NCBI GenBank assembly: GCA_013361595.1
Contig: JABFXT010000821.1
Location: 1-10,592 of the forward strand
From: Nocardia sp.
GTDB taxonomy: Bacteria > Actinomycetota > Actinomycetes > Mycobacteriales > Mycobacteriaceae
Length of the DNA: 10,592 nt
Direction: 5' to 3'
Shown: one piece after another, positions 1 to 6,435 of the stretch
How the letters are laid out: every line of letters starts with the position of its first letter
Position numbering within the stretch: the first letter of the stretch is position 1
Translations under genes and position numbers: made by a program
Notes under the pieces: model-generated
Database searches by the model: none
What the model was told of the DNA's origin: nothing
Seen by the model: the letters and a program-made list of their open reading frames with translations, nothing else

Positions 1-80
1 CGCGGACCTGCCGATACGGAGAGCGCGCCGATATGTGGTTCGGCCAGACACGCCTGTCGTTCATCGAGGGTGAGTGGCAT
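1..80 (-). CDS. PPOX-fold (pyridoxamine 5'-phosphate oxidase-like) protein, N-terminus only
   Basis: Read on the minus strand from the ATG at 80-78, the frame stays open to the window edge and gives about 26 residues beginning MPLTLDERQACLAEPHIGAL. The pattern MPLT-DER-x-FLAEPHI-A-LSV is the usual opening of small actinobacterial split-barrel flavin- or F420-binding proteins of the PPOX superfamily, which are normally about 130-160 residues. The substrate cannot be inferred from this fragment. The rest of the gene lies outside the window. It diverges from the PLP-enzyme operon across 158 bp. No Shine-Dalgarno sequence at normal distance precedes the ATG; instead a -10-like hexamer ends 6 nt before it, so the mRNA may be leaderless. 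Too short for the cofactor-binding residues to be checked; the family call rests on the N-terminal motif alone. Confidence 0.72.
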   Translation of the reverse strand, partial: MPLTLDERQACLAEPHIGALSVSAGP

Positions 81-86
81 ATCGGC

Positions 87-109
87 ACCATAGCCTCGGC
101 CACCGACAT
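87..109 (-). promoter_or_regulatory. Candidate PafBC-dependent (RecA-NDp) DNA-damage promoter for the PPOX-like gene
   Basis: On the minus strand, positions 109-101 read ATGTCGGTG, followed by exactly 8 nt (100-93) and the hexamer TATGGT (92-87). This fits the mycobacterial RecA-NDp/PafBC motif tTGTCRGTG-N8-TAnnnT at every conserved position except the weakly conserved first base. The hexamer is followed by 6 nt and then the ATG at 80, so transcription would start at or next to the start codon. The motif is known to drive the LexA-independent mitomycin-type damage response in actinobacteria. That it acts on this gene is inferred from its position. Confidence 0.6.
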
Positions 110-185
110 CTTCCGGCGGCTCGCGGCGCGGCCGCCGTGGCGATCGAAACCGGTTGCGCACCAAGTGCACTGGGCGAACTTTCCG

Positions 186-202
186 ACAATGAGTATCGTT
201 GT
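186..202 (+). promoter_or_regulatory. Imperfect inverted repeat over a candidate -10 box, upstream of the PLP-enzyme operon
   Basis: ACAATGA-gta-TCGTTGT forms two 7-bp arms with one mismatched pair around a 3-bp centre. The right half contains TATCGT (194-199), a TAnnnT-type -10 element that would put transcription start near 206 and leave a short leader with the ribosome binding site at 225-230. No convincing -35 is visible at 17-18 bp spacing. An AT-rich palindrome over a -10 box is typical of a repressor operator. The metal-binding domain encoded downstream makes a metalloregulator possible, but the regulator cannot be named from the sequence. Confidence 0.35.
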
Positions 203-224
203 TCGCAGTCCGGGCAGATCGGCG

Positions 225-230
225 AAAGGA
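225..230 (+). promoter_or_regulatory. Ribosome binding site that decides the start of the cysteine desulfurase-like gene
   Basis: AAAGGA lies 8 nt before the ATG at 239. This favours 239 over the in-frame ATG at 74, which has no comparable site, would overlap the divergent gene and its promoter, and would add 55 residues unlike the family N-terminus. Confidence 0.6.
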
Positions 231-238
231 GCGATCGG

Positions 239-1531
239 ATGGGATCACCCCTGCGCCGTCCGGAATATCCCGTACTCGTTCCCGGCGTGGCGGCGACCCG
301 GCCGGGCGCGCTGCTGCCGGCGGATGTCCGCACCTCGTTCCCGGCGCTGGCCGAAACGGCGGAGATCTATCTGGACAGTGCCGCCACCACGCAGAAACCC
401 CGCGCTGTGGTCCAAACGGTCCGGGATTACCACGCGGTCGCCACGGCCAATGCGGCGCGCGGCACCTACCCGTGGGCGACGGTGCTCACCCAGCGCATCG
501 CCGCGGTCCGGGCCCGCACCGCGCGGTTCCTGGGTGCCGCCCACACCGACGAGATCGTGTTCACCGGCGGCGCCACCGCGGCGCTCAACGCGGTCGCACT
601 GTCCTGGGGGCTCACCGCCCTCGCGGACGGGGACGAGATCCTCTACAGTCCGCGCGACCACGCGGCGAATATCGCACCCTGGTTCCTGCTCCGGGACACC
701 CTCGCGCATTTCGGCCGCCGGATCGAACTCGTGCCCTACCGGGTCACCGCGGACGGACGAGCGGACACCACCGATATCGCCGGGAAACTCGGCCCCCGGA
801 CCCGGCTGCTCACTGTCACCCATCTGCACCATGTCTACGGCGCTCTCTCCACCCTCGCCGAACTGCGCGACCGAATGCCCGAACGAGTGCTCCTCTGCTT
901 CGACTGCAGCCAGAGTGGCGGCCACATTCCGGTGGACGTCGCGGCGCTCGGTGCCGATTTCGCGGCCTTCGCGGCGCACAAGATGTTCGGGGCGCCGGGC
1001 ACCGGGATTCTGTACTGCCGCCGTCGGATACATTCCGCGCTGCGCCCGTTCCTTCCGGGCGGAACCACCGACGCGTCCCTCACCGCTGCCGGTTTCGCCG
1101 GGGGTGTCATGCCCGGCCTGCTCGAGGGCGGTACGCCCGATATCCCGGGCATTCTCTCCCTGGGAGCAGCCCTCGACGTGCTCGGTTCCTATGGGATGCC
1201 CGCGATCGCGGCGCACAACCGGGAACTGACCGGGCGGTTGATCCGCGGCCTGCGGGCGGTGCCCGGCGTGAGTTTCCTGCCGGGGCCCGCCCACGGGTCC
1301 GGCGACGACGGCTACGGCATCGTCTCGTTCACCCTGGCCGGGATATCGGCGGCGGACCTGGGGTTCGTCCTCGCCGAATACGGCTTTCTCGTCCGGACCG
1401 GCACCCACTGCGTACCCGAGGCCGCGGGCGAACCGGAATCGGTGCGGGTCAGCACCCATATCTACACGGGTATCGACGATATCGACCGCTTCGTCGCCTG
1501 CGTCCGGACTCTCGCCGAGGAGCTGTCATGA
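239..1531 (+). CDS. SufS-like cysteine desulfurase (class V aminotransferase fold)
   Basis: A 430-residue fold-type I PLP enzyme predicted to remove sulfur from cysteine (or a related amino acid) as an enzyme-bound persulfide. The N-terminal YLDSAATTQKP (44-54) is nearly diagnostic of the SufS/CsdA group. FDCSQSGGHIPVDVAALGADF (split here as D222-Q225 and H229-D233) holds the PLP-contacting Asp and Gln, AAHKMFG gives the Schiff-base Lys248, EGGTP (296-300) matches the family EaGTP motif, and RTGTHC places the catalytic Cys391 in the usual RxGxHC loop. All key residues are present, so it should be active. Length fits the family. It is the first gene of a four-gene operon and overlaps the next by ATGA. 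No SufBCD or SufU partner is visible, so it is more likely a dedicated pathway enzyme than the housekeeping Fe-S desulfurase. A cysteine-lyase or sulfinate role is the main alternative. Confidence 0.88.
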   Translation: MGSPLRRPEYPVLVPGVAATRPGALLPADVRTSFPALAETAEIYLDSAATTQKPRAVVQTVRDYHAVATANAARGTYPWATVLTQRIAAVRARTARFLGAAHTDEIVFTGGATAALNAVALSWGLTALADGDEILYSPRDHAANIAPWFLLRDTLAHFGRRIELVPYRVTADGRADTTDIAGKLGPRTRLLTVTHLHHVYGALSTLAELRDRMPERVLLCFDCSQSGGHIPVDVAALGADFAAFAAHKMFGAPGTGILYCRRRIHSALRPFLPGGTTDASLTAAGFAGGVMPGLLEGGTPDIPGILSLGAALDVLGSYGMPAIAAHNRELTGRLIRGLRAVPGVSFLPGPAHGSGDDGYGIVSFTLAGISAADLGFVLAEYGFLVRTGTHCVPEAAGEPESVRVSTHIYTGIDDIDRFVACVRTLAEELS

Positions 1532-2805
1532 GCACAGAGATCAGCGCATCCACCGAAGCCGGCACCCGGTACGACCGCCGCGCCGCCGCCCGGATCCTGG
1601 CCGAACTCGCCCGGCCGGGGTCGCCGGCCGGCAGTCCCCCGCGGCGGCCGGGCAGAGTCGAATACACCGCGACGGAGCTGCGTACCGAACCCGGCAGGCA
1701 TCTCACCGTCTCGCAGCAGCTGTACCTGGAACGCTTCATGCGGCCCTGCCACGCCGACGAGGTCACCTCCGCCACCCACCGGATGACCTGGGTCGACAGT
1801 GCCGGGATCCCCAATACCGGGTTCTATCGGGCGGATGCCCTCGGACCACTCGTACCCATCGCCACCCGCGAGGCGGTACTCGCGCTCTGGCGATCCATCG
1901 ACGAGGACCATGGTCTGGCCGCGCGGATATCCCGGCTCGACCCGGCGGCGCACGCGGTGCTGGCCGGTACCACGACCGATCACGAACCCGTCGACATCTT
2001 CCGGGTCGGGGTGGAATCCGCGGGCCGGGCGCTGGCTCAGCACGCATTGATCGCCCGGCAGACTCCGTACCGCACAGCCGGTGAATTCGCCGGCGGACTA
2101 CACGACTCCGGAATTTTCACCGCGGTCGCCACCCGGTGGTTCTGGGAGCTGCAAGCTTCCACCTACCGGCGCGGGATGATCCCGGTGAGCCTGCGTACCG
2201 TACCGGACGGAACAGTCCGGTACGCGTCGCAGTCGATCGCCACGCTGCGGGCGATGAAGGACGCGACCATTGCCGAGGCGCACGAGGTGATGGCTCGGGC
2301 GACCGGCGTCGAAGGGCTGACCGTTTCCGAGGCGATCGCCCGGTACCACGACGATCTGGACCTCATCTCCCGCCAGTACGCGCTGCTGCCCGCGGGCGAG
2401 CATCCGATCTGCCTCGCCGCGGTCACCCGTCGTGAGGGTTCGGCGAACACCACGGTGCTGTCCGGGGTGGTGGACCGATTGGTCGAGCTGTTCACCGATA
2501 TCGCCGGACACTGCGAGCCGGTCGCCGTGACGCCCCGGGACGAGGCGGGCAGCGGTCCGGCGGACCGGTCGGATCGGATCTTCTATGTGCCCGATATGAC
2601 CTGCAAACACTGTGTACGCACGATCGGCGGCGTGTTGGAGTCGATGAATATCCGGGTCGAGGACATCGACCTCGACAGCAAGCGGGTCGTGGCCGAATTC
2701 CGCAGTCCACGCAACCGCGCTCGCGCCTTCGAGGCGCTGCGCGACGGTGGATACAACCCGGTGGGTGAACGACCGGAAGCGATACGGCCGGGCAGTCCCG
2801 GATGA
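1528..2805 (+). CDS. Unrecognised helical protein with C-terminal heavy-metal-associated (HMA) domain
   Basis: A 425-residue protein starting at the ATG that overlaps the previous stop. Residues 351-415 form an HMA ferredoxin-like domain: IFYVPDMTCKHC contains the MxCxxC copper/soft-metal loop (M357, C359, C362), followed by the typical second half ending in ALRDGGYNPVGE. Residues 1-45 are low-complexity (Ala, Arg, Pro, Gly). Residues about 50-330 look mostly alpha-helical and match no family I recognise; notable points are FMRPCHADE (70-78), several scattered His residues and no nucleotide-binding glycine loop. There is no signal peptide or membrane segment, so it should be cytoplasmic. A Pro/Gly/Asp-rich linker (331-350) joins the two parts. 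HMA domains normally pass Cu(I) or similar ions to a partner; here the partner may be its own N-terminal part or a neighbouring enzyme's product. It overlaps the next gene by ATGA. Confidence 0.8.
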   Translation: MSTEISASTEAGTRYDRRAAARILAELARPGSPAGSPPRRPGRVEYTATELRTEPGRHLTVSQQLYLERFMRPCHADEVTSATHRMTWVDSAGIPNTGFYRADALGPLVPIATREAVLALWRSIDEDHGLAARISRLDPAAHAVLAGTTTDHEPVDIFRVGVESAGRALAQHALIARQTPYRTAGEFAGGLHDSGIFTAVATRWFWELQASTYRRGMIPVSLRTVPDGTVRYASQSIATLRAMKDATIAEAHEVMARATGVEGLTVSEAIARYHDDLDLISRQYALLPAGEHPICLAAVTRREGSANTTVLSGVVDRLVELFTDIAGHCEPVAVTPRDEAGSGPADRSDRIFYVPDMTCKHCVRTIGGVLESMNIRVEDIDLDSKRVVAEFRSPRNRARAFEALRDGGYNPVGERPEAIRPGSPG

Positions 2806-4289
2806 CCGTGCGGCCACCACTGCGCGCCGCCGGATCCGCGCCCGCCGAGCCCACCGGTCCGCCCGCGCTCCCGGCGCGCTGGGATCCGCTCGTCACGTCC
2901 TTCCTCGCCGAGCGGTCGGTTTTCGACGAGGTGCTGCGCGGTTTCGGTACGCCGGTGAACCTGCTCTTCCCGCAAGTGTTCGCCGACAATATCGACCGGC
3001 TCACCGCGGTTCTCGATGCGTCCGGTACCGGATACCGGATCTGCTACGCGCACAAAGTGAACCGGTCCCGAGCCCTGGTCCGCACGGCCGCGGGGCACGG
3101 GATCGGCGTGGATGTGGCCTCGTCCGGCGAACTCGAATCCGCGCTGGCCGCCGGCTTCACCCCCGCACAGATCGAGGTGACCGGACCGAAGGGCGAGGCG
3201 TTCCTGCGCGAGCTGGTGGGTTCCGGGGTGACGGTGAACGTCGACAACGAATGGGAGCTGCAGACTCTCGCCGACCTCGCCGATCCCGCCCGCCCCGTCC
3301 CGGTCCTCCTCCGGGTCAGCGGATTCGCGGGGTCGCAGGTGAGCCGCTTCGGAATTCCGGTACCCCGGATGGAGTACGCGCTGGCGATCCTGGCCCGGCA
3401 CCGGGATCGGCTCGTGTTCCAGGGCACGGCATTCCATCTCGACACCGGCGATATCGGCGAACGGGTCCGCGCCGCCGATACCTGTTTCGCTCTGCTGGAA
3501 CACGCCTACGCCGCCGGCCTCGCGCCGACGGTACTGAATATCGGTGGCGGGCTTCGCCAGGTCTTCACGGCCGACGGTGACCGGTTCGACGATTACGTGA
3601 GCCGTCTACGTGCCTCGCTGGGCGGCGCGGGTACGGCGATGAGCTGGGGAAACAATACCTTCGGTTATCACGTCGACGGCGCGGCCGTGCGCGGGACACC
3701 GATCTTCCACAAGTACGCCAACACCGTTCCCGCCGACGAGATGCTGGCCGATCTCCTGAACGCCCCGCTCGCGCGCCACGGCGGGCGCAGTATCGCCCGG
3801 GTGGCCGCCGACAATCTGCTCGATATCTGGCTCGAACCCGGGAAAGCGCTGGCCGATCACACCGGAATCACGGTGGCCCGCGTGGAATTCGTGAAATCGG
3901 CTGCCGACGGCAGTGTGCTCGTCCATGTGGATATCAGCCGCGACGCGGTGACCCCGGCCGATCAAGAGGTGATGGCCGACCCGCTGCTGCTGCCGGGCGA
4001 ACGGCCCGCACCTGCCGAGAACCCGGTCGGTGTCTTCCTGGCAGGCCGGCTCTGCCTCGAAAGGGATCTCGTCACCACCCATATGGTCTGGTTGCCGTGG
4101 CTGCCCAGACCGGGCGATCTGATCGTGTTCCCGAACACTGCGGGCTATCACATGGATCTGTCGGCGGCCGCCGCGGCCATGCACCCACCGGTCCCGAAGG
4201 TGGCGGTGCTCCGCCACGACGGGCACTTCCGGGCGATACCCGACGCGGACCACCGACCGACCATCCCCGAATCTCCCGAGGTTTCGTGA
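2802..4289 (+). CDS. Y4yA-type fold-III PLP enzyme (diaminopimelate decarboxylase-like)
   Basis: A 495-residue alanine-racemase-fold PLP enzyme related to diaminopimelate/ornithine decarboxylases. CYAHKVN gives the Schiff-base Lys85; GVDVASSGEL (102-111) is the family DvaSxgE motif; FHLDTGD holds His212, which stacks on PLP; NIGGGL (246-251) is the phosphate-binding glycine loop; EPGK (345-348) replaces the usual EPGR; and CLERD (418-422) keeps the Cys and Asp that complete the active site across the dimer. The C-terminal FPNTAGYHMDL (443-453) is typical of the Y4yA subgroup rather than housekeeping LysA. Length is slightly above LysA (about 420-470) because of an N-terminal extension. Decarboxylation of a D- or L-configured amino acid intermediate is likely; the substrate is unknown. 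It starts on the ATGA overlap and itself overlaps the next gene by GTGA. Confidence 0.85.
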   Translation: MTVRPPLRAAGSAPAEPTGPPALPARWDPLVTSFLAERSVFDEVLRGFGTPVNLLFPQVFADNIDRLTAVLDASGTGYRICYAHKVNRSRALVRTAAGHGIGVDVASSGELESALAAGFTPAQIEVTGPKGEAFLRELVGSGVTVNVDNEWELQTLADLADPARPVPVLLRVSGFAGSQVSRFGIPVPRMEYALAILARHRDRLVFQGTAFHLDTGDIGERVRAADTCFALLEHAYAAGLAPTVLNIGGGLRQVFTADGDRFDDYVSRLRASLGGAGTAMSWGNNTFGYHVDGAAVRGTPIFHKYANTVPADEMLADLLNAPLARHGGRSIARVAADNLLDIWLEPGKALADHTGITVARVEFVKSAADGSVLVHVDISRDAVTPADQEVMADPLLLPGERPAPAENPVGVFLAGRLCLERDLVTTHMVWLPWLPRPGDLIVFPNTAGYHMDLSAAAAAMHPPVPKVAVLRHDGHFRAIPDADHRPTIPESPEVS

Positions 4290-5605
4290 CGATCTACCAG
4301 CACATCACCGACCTGATCGGTGACACTCCCCTGCTCCGCCTGGACCCCGCCGTCCATCGGCTCCACGGCGTGGAGCTGTACGCGAAGCTCGAATCGCAGA
4401 ACCCGTTCGGTTCGGTCAAGGACCGAGTCGCCTGGGCGATGCTGCGCGACGAGCTCGAGACCCTGCGAGAACAGCAACGGACGCTGATCGAGGCGTCCAG
4501 TGGCAACACCGCGAAAGCTCTGCGCGTCCTGGGCGCGATCCACGGTATCGACCTGCGGGCGATGACCAACCGGATCAAGGTCGGCGAGGTACGCGATATG
4601 CTCCGGCTGCTCGGCACCGAGATCGTCGAACTTCCCGGGCTCTCCGAATGCCCGGACCCCACCACCCCGAACGACGTGTACTCGGCGATCGATACGGCCA
4701 TGGCCGCCGAACCGGGAAAGTTCCGGCATCTGTCCCAGTACACCAGCGAGAAGAACATCGCCGCCCACCACGACGGCACCGGCCGTGAGATCCACGACGA
4801 CCTCGCGGCCGCGGGAGTCGAGCGGATCGACTACCTGTTCGGCGGGCTGGGCACCACCGGTTCGAGTCGCGGAGCCGGCAGTTATCTGCGTAAATTCCAC
4901 CCGGAGCTGCGGACCGTGGCCGTGGTGTCCGAACGCGAGGACTTCAGCCCCGGTATCCGGTCGGAGCGGGAGATGTGGGAAGTGGGCCTGTTCCAGCCCG
5001 ACTTCTACGACGAGATCATGGCGATCGGATCCGGACCGGCAATATCGGCCACGCTCGAACTCGCCACCGGTTACGGCATCCTGGCCGGCCCCACCAGTGG
5101 CGCCGCCTACGCCGCGGCCCGCGAGGTGCTCGCCCGGCCCGATCGGACGGGTACGCCCGCGGTCGGCGTGATCATCGTCTGCGACCGGCTCGAACCGTAT
5201 CTCTCCTATATCGAGCAGCGCCGGCCGGAGCTGTTCGGTCGCGAGACCGGGCCCCGGCCGCCGGACGCCGCCGAGATCGCCGATGCTCCCTCGTTGATCC
5301 CCGGCGAGCTGGCCGACCTGGTCCGGAAGACACACACGGTGATCGTCGATACACGCGGTGCCATGGCGTACCGGGTGGCCCATATCCCGGGTGCGATCAA
5401 TATTCCCGACGATCGGCTCACCGATCTCTTCGCCCACGGCACACCGTTCTCCCGGGATCGGCCGGTGGTGTTCACCTGTCCCACCGGCGATATCTCCCGC
5501 CGGTTCGCCGCGACCGCGCGGCGGACCGGACATACCGCCTTCAGTCTGGACGGCGGAATCGCGGGTTGGCGGGCGGCCGGGCTGGAACTGGAACGCGGGA
5601 ACTGA
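4286..5605 (+). CDS. Cysteine-synthase-like PLP enzyme fused to a C-terminal rhodanese domain
   Basis: A 439-residue two-domain protein. The start is GTG 4286, overlapping the previous stop (GTGA), with GAGG at 4278-4281; the resulting TIYQHITDLIGDTPLLRL opening is the standard N-terminus of the CysK/CBS family. Residues 1-315 are fold-type II: NPFGSVKDR places PLP Lys45, SSGNT (71-75) is the substrate/PLP loop, and GLGTTGSSRG (187-196) is the phosphate loop, closer in feel to SbnA-type enzymes than to the GTGGT of CysK. Residues about 335-437 are a rhodanese domain: VIVDTRGAMAYRVAHIPGAINIP and the loop CPTGDIS with Cys398, which can carry a persulfide, then DGGIAGWRAAGL. It probably performs a beta-replacement on a serine-derived substrate, with sulfur possibly delivered by its own rhodanese domain. 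This is the last gene of the operon. True cysteine synthesis, cystathionine synthesis or a diaminopropionate-type reaction remain open. Confidence 0.85.
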   Translation: MTIYQHITDLIGDTPLLRLDPAVHRLHGVELYAKLESQNPFGSVKDRVAWAMLRDELETLREQQRTLIEASSGNTAKALRVLGAIHGIDLRAMTNRIKVGEVRDMLRLLGTEIVELPGLSECPDPTTPNDVYSAIDTAMAAEPGKFRHLSQYTSEKNIAAHHDGTGREIHDDLAAAGVERIDYLFGGLGTTGSSRGAGSYLRKFHPELRTVAVVSEREDFSPGIRSEREMWEVGLFQPDFYDEIMAIGSGPAISATLELATGYGILAGPTSGAAYAAAREVLARPDRTGTPAVGVIIVCDRLEPYLSYIEQRRPELFGRETGPRPPDAAEIADAPSLIPGELADLVRKTHTVIVDTRGAMAYRVAHIPGAINIPDDRLTDLFAHGTPFSRDRPVVFTCPTGDISRRFAATARRTGHTAFSLDGGIAGWRAAGLELERGN

Positions 5606-5625
5606 CCGACCGGCCTTCGCGCCGC

Positions 5626-5645
5626 GGGCCGGGCCGGGCCGGGCC
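5626..5645. repeat. Four tandem GGGCC pentamers between convergent genes
   Basis: Four exact GGGCC copies run head to tail in the 72-bp gap between the operon stop (5605) and the PAP2 stop (5680). Because GGCC is self-complementary, either strand's RNA could fold here, but there is no separate loop or T-tract, so this is not a canonical terminator. It is the only structure in this gap that could end both convergent transcripts. Confidence 0.4.
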
Positions 5646-5677
5646 GTATGGGCGAGGGACCGGGACGCGCATACCGG

Positions 5678-6370
5678 TCAGGGCCGGGTGCCGCCCGTGG
5701 CGGTTGTCACCGTCCCGGATGCGGCCGCGGAACGCGGACGGTTCGACGGGGAATCCGTATCCCCCGCGCGGGTCCGTATCAGCACCCCCACCGCGATCAG
5801 CAACCCACCGAGTATCCAGCCCGCGAACACATCCGTGGGCCAGTGCACCCCGAGGTAGATCCGCGAAAGACCCACCAGCACGACGAAAGCGGTGGCGAGG
5901 ACAGCGACGATCGCCGCGGCCACCCGGTGCGCGGTCCGCAGACAGAACAGAGCCGCCAGGACGCCCACGATCGCGGTCGAACCCACACTGTGGCCGGACG
6001 GGAACGAGGCATTGTTCACTTCGACCAGCCGGTCCGCCACCGGTGGCCGATGGCGGCCGATCAACTGCTTCGACACCGGCACCACGATCGCCGACGCCGC
6101 CCCTACTCCGGCGACGAGCAGCAGGTCCGCGTGCGCACCGCGTTTCAGCAGAAACGCGCATGCCACCAGCGCCAGTGTCCACATGGCGACCGATCCGCCG
6201 AGATGGGTGACGGCCGTGGCGGCCGTGGTGAGCGGTTCGTCGCGCCAGGTGAGCACCCAATCGTGCACCGGCCGGTCGATATCGGTCGTGGTGTCGCCCG
6301 CGACGACGTATCCGGTCGTCGCGGCGAACACCGCGAACAGCACCACCGCGAGCCCCAGCACGTATTCCAC
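5678..6370 (-). CDS. PAP2-family membrane phosphatase
   Basis: A 230-residue integral membrane protein read from GTG 6370. The three signature motifs of the type-2 phosphatidic acid phosphatase superfamily are intact: K101-x6-R108-P109 (KQLIGRHRP), P124-SGH127, and S169-R170-x5-H176-x3-D180 (SRIYLGVHWPTD), with His127 and His176 as the catalytic pair. Hydrophobic stretches near 4-24, 61-76, 82-99, 131-145, 150-168 and 183-199 fit the usual six-helix layout. Members dephosphorylate membrane lipids such as phosphatidic acid, phosphatidylglycerophosphate or undecaprenyl pyrophosphate; the substrate here is not determinable. The C-terminal 30 residues are polar and low-complexity. It is convergent with the PLP-enzyme operon and divergent from the small membrane protein gene across 65 bp. 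No clear Shine-Dalgarno is seen. Confidence 0.9.
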   Translation of the reverse strand: MEYVLGLAVVLFAVFAATTGYVVAGDTTTDIDRPVHDWVLTWRDEPLTTAATAVTHLGGSVAMWTLALVACAFLLKRGAHADLLLVAGVGAASAIVVPVSKQLIGRHRPPVADRLVEVNNASFPSGHSVGSTAIVGVLAALFCLRTAHRVAAAIVAVLATAFVVLVGLSRIYLGVHWPTDVFAGWILGGLLIAVGVLIRTRAGDTDSPSNRPRSAAASGTVTTATGGTRP

Positions 6371-6423
6371 CCTAGTCGTACGAGGTCCGGGGCCGTCGCC
6401 ACGGCGAACCGGCCGGGCGCGGT

Positions 6424-6429
6424 TATCGT
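6424..6429 (+). promoter_or_regulatory. Candidate -10 hexamer giving a leaderless mRNA
   Basis: TATCGT (TAnnnT type) ends 6 nt before the GTG at 6436, which places transcription start on the start codon. No Shine-Dalgarno sequence lies in between. This is common actinobacterial promoter geometry. Confidence 0.5.
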
Positions 6430-6435
6430 GGTGGC

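Noticed and set aside
157..167. Short inverted repeat GCAC-caa-GTGC in the divergent intergenic region
   Set aside because: Arms of 4 bp are expected by chance in such sequence and it is not placed at a promoter element.
74..238. N-terminal extension of the desulfurase-like gene from the ATG at 74
   Set aside because: It overlaps the divergent PPOX-like gene and its promoter, has no ribosome binding site and adds residues unlike the family; ATG 239 has AAAGGA at good spacing.
245..1459. Long minus-strand open frame of about 400 codons opposite the desulfurase gene
   Set aside because: Its product is Arg/Gly/Pro-rich with no recognisable motif, as expected for the antisense of a GC-rich gene whose sense frame has full SufS motifs.
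4148..5533. Long minus-strand open frame of about 460 codons opposite the synthase-rhodanese gene
   Set aside because: Same antisense artefact; the plus strand has intact PLP and rhodanese motifs throughout.
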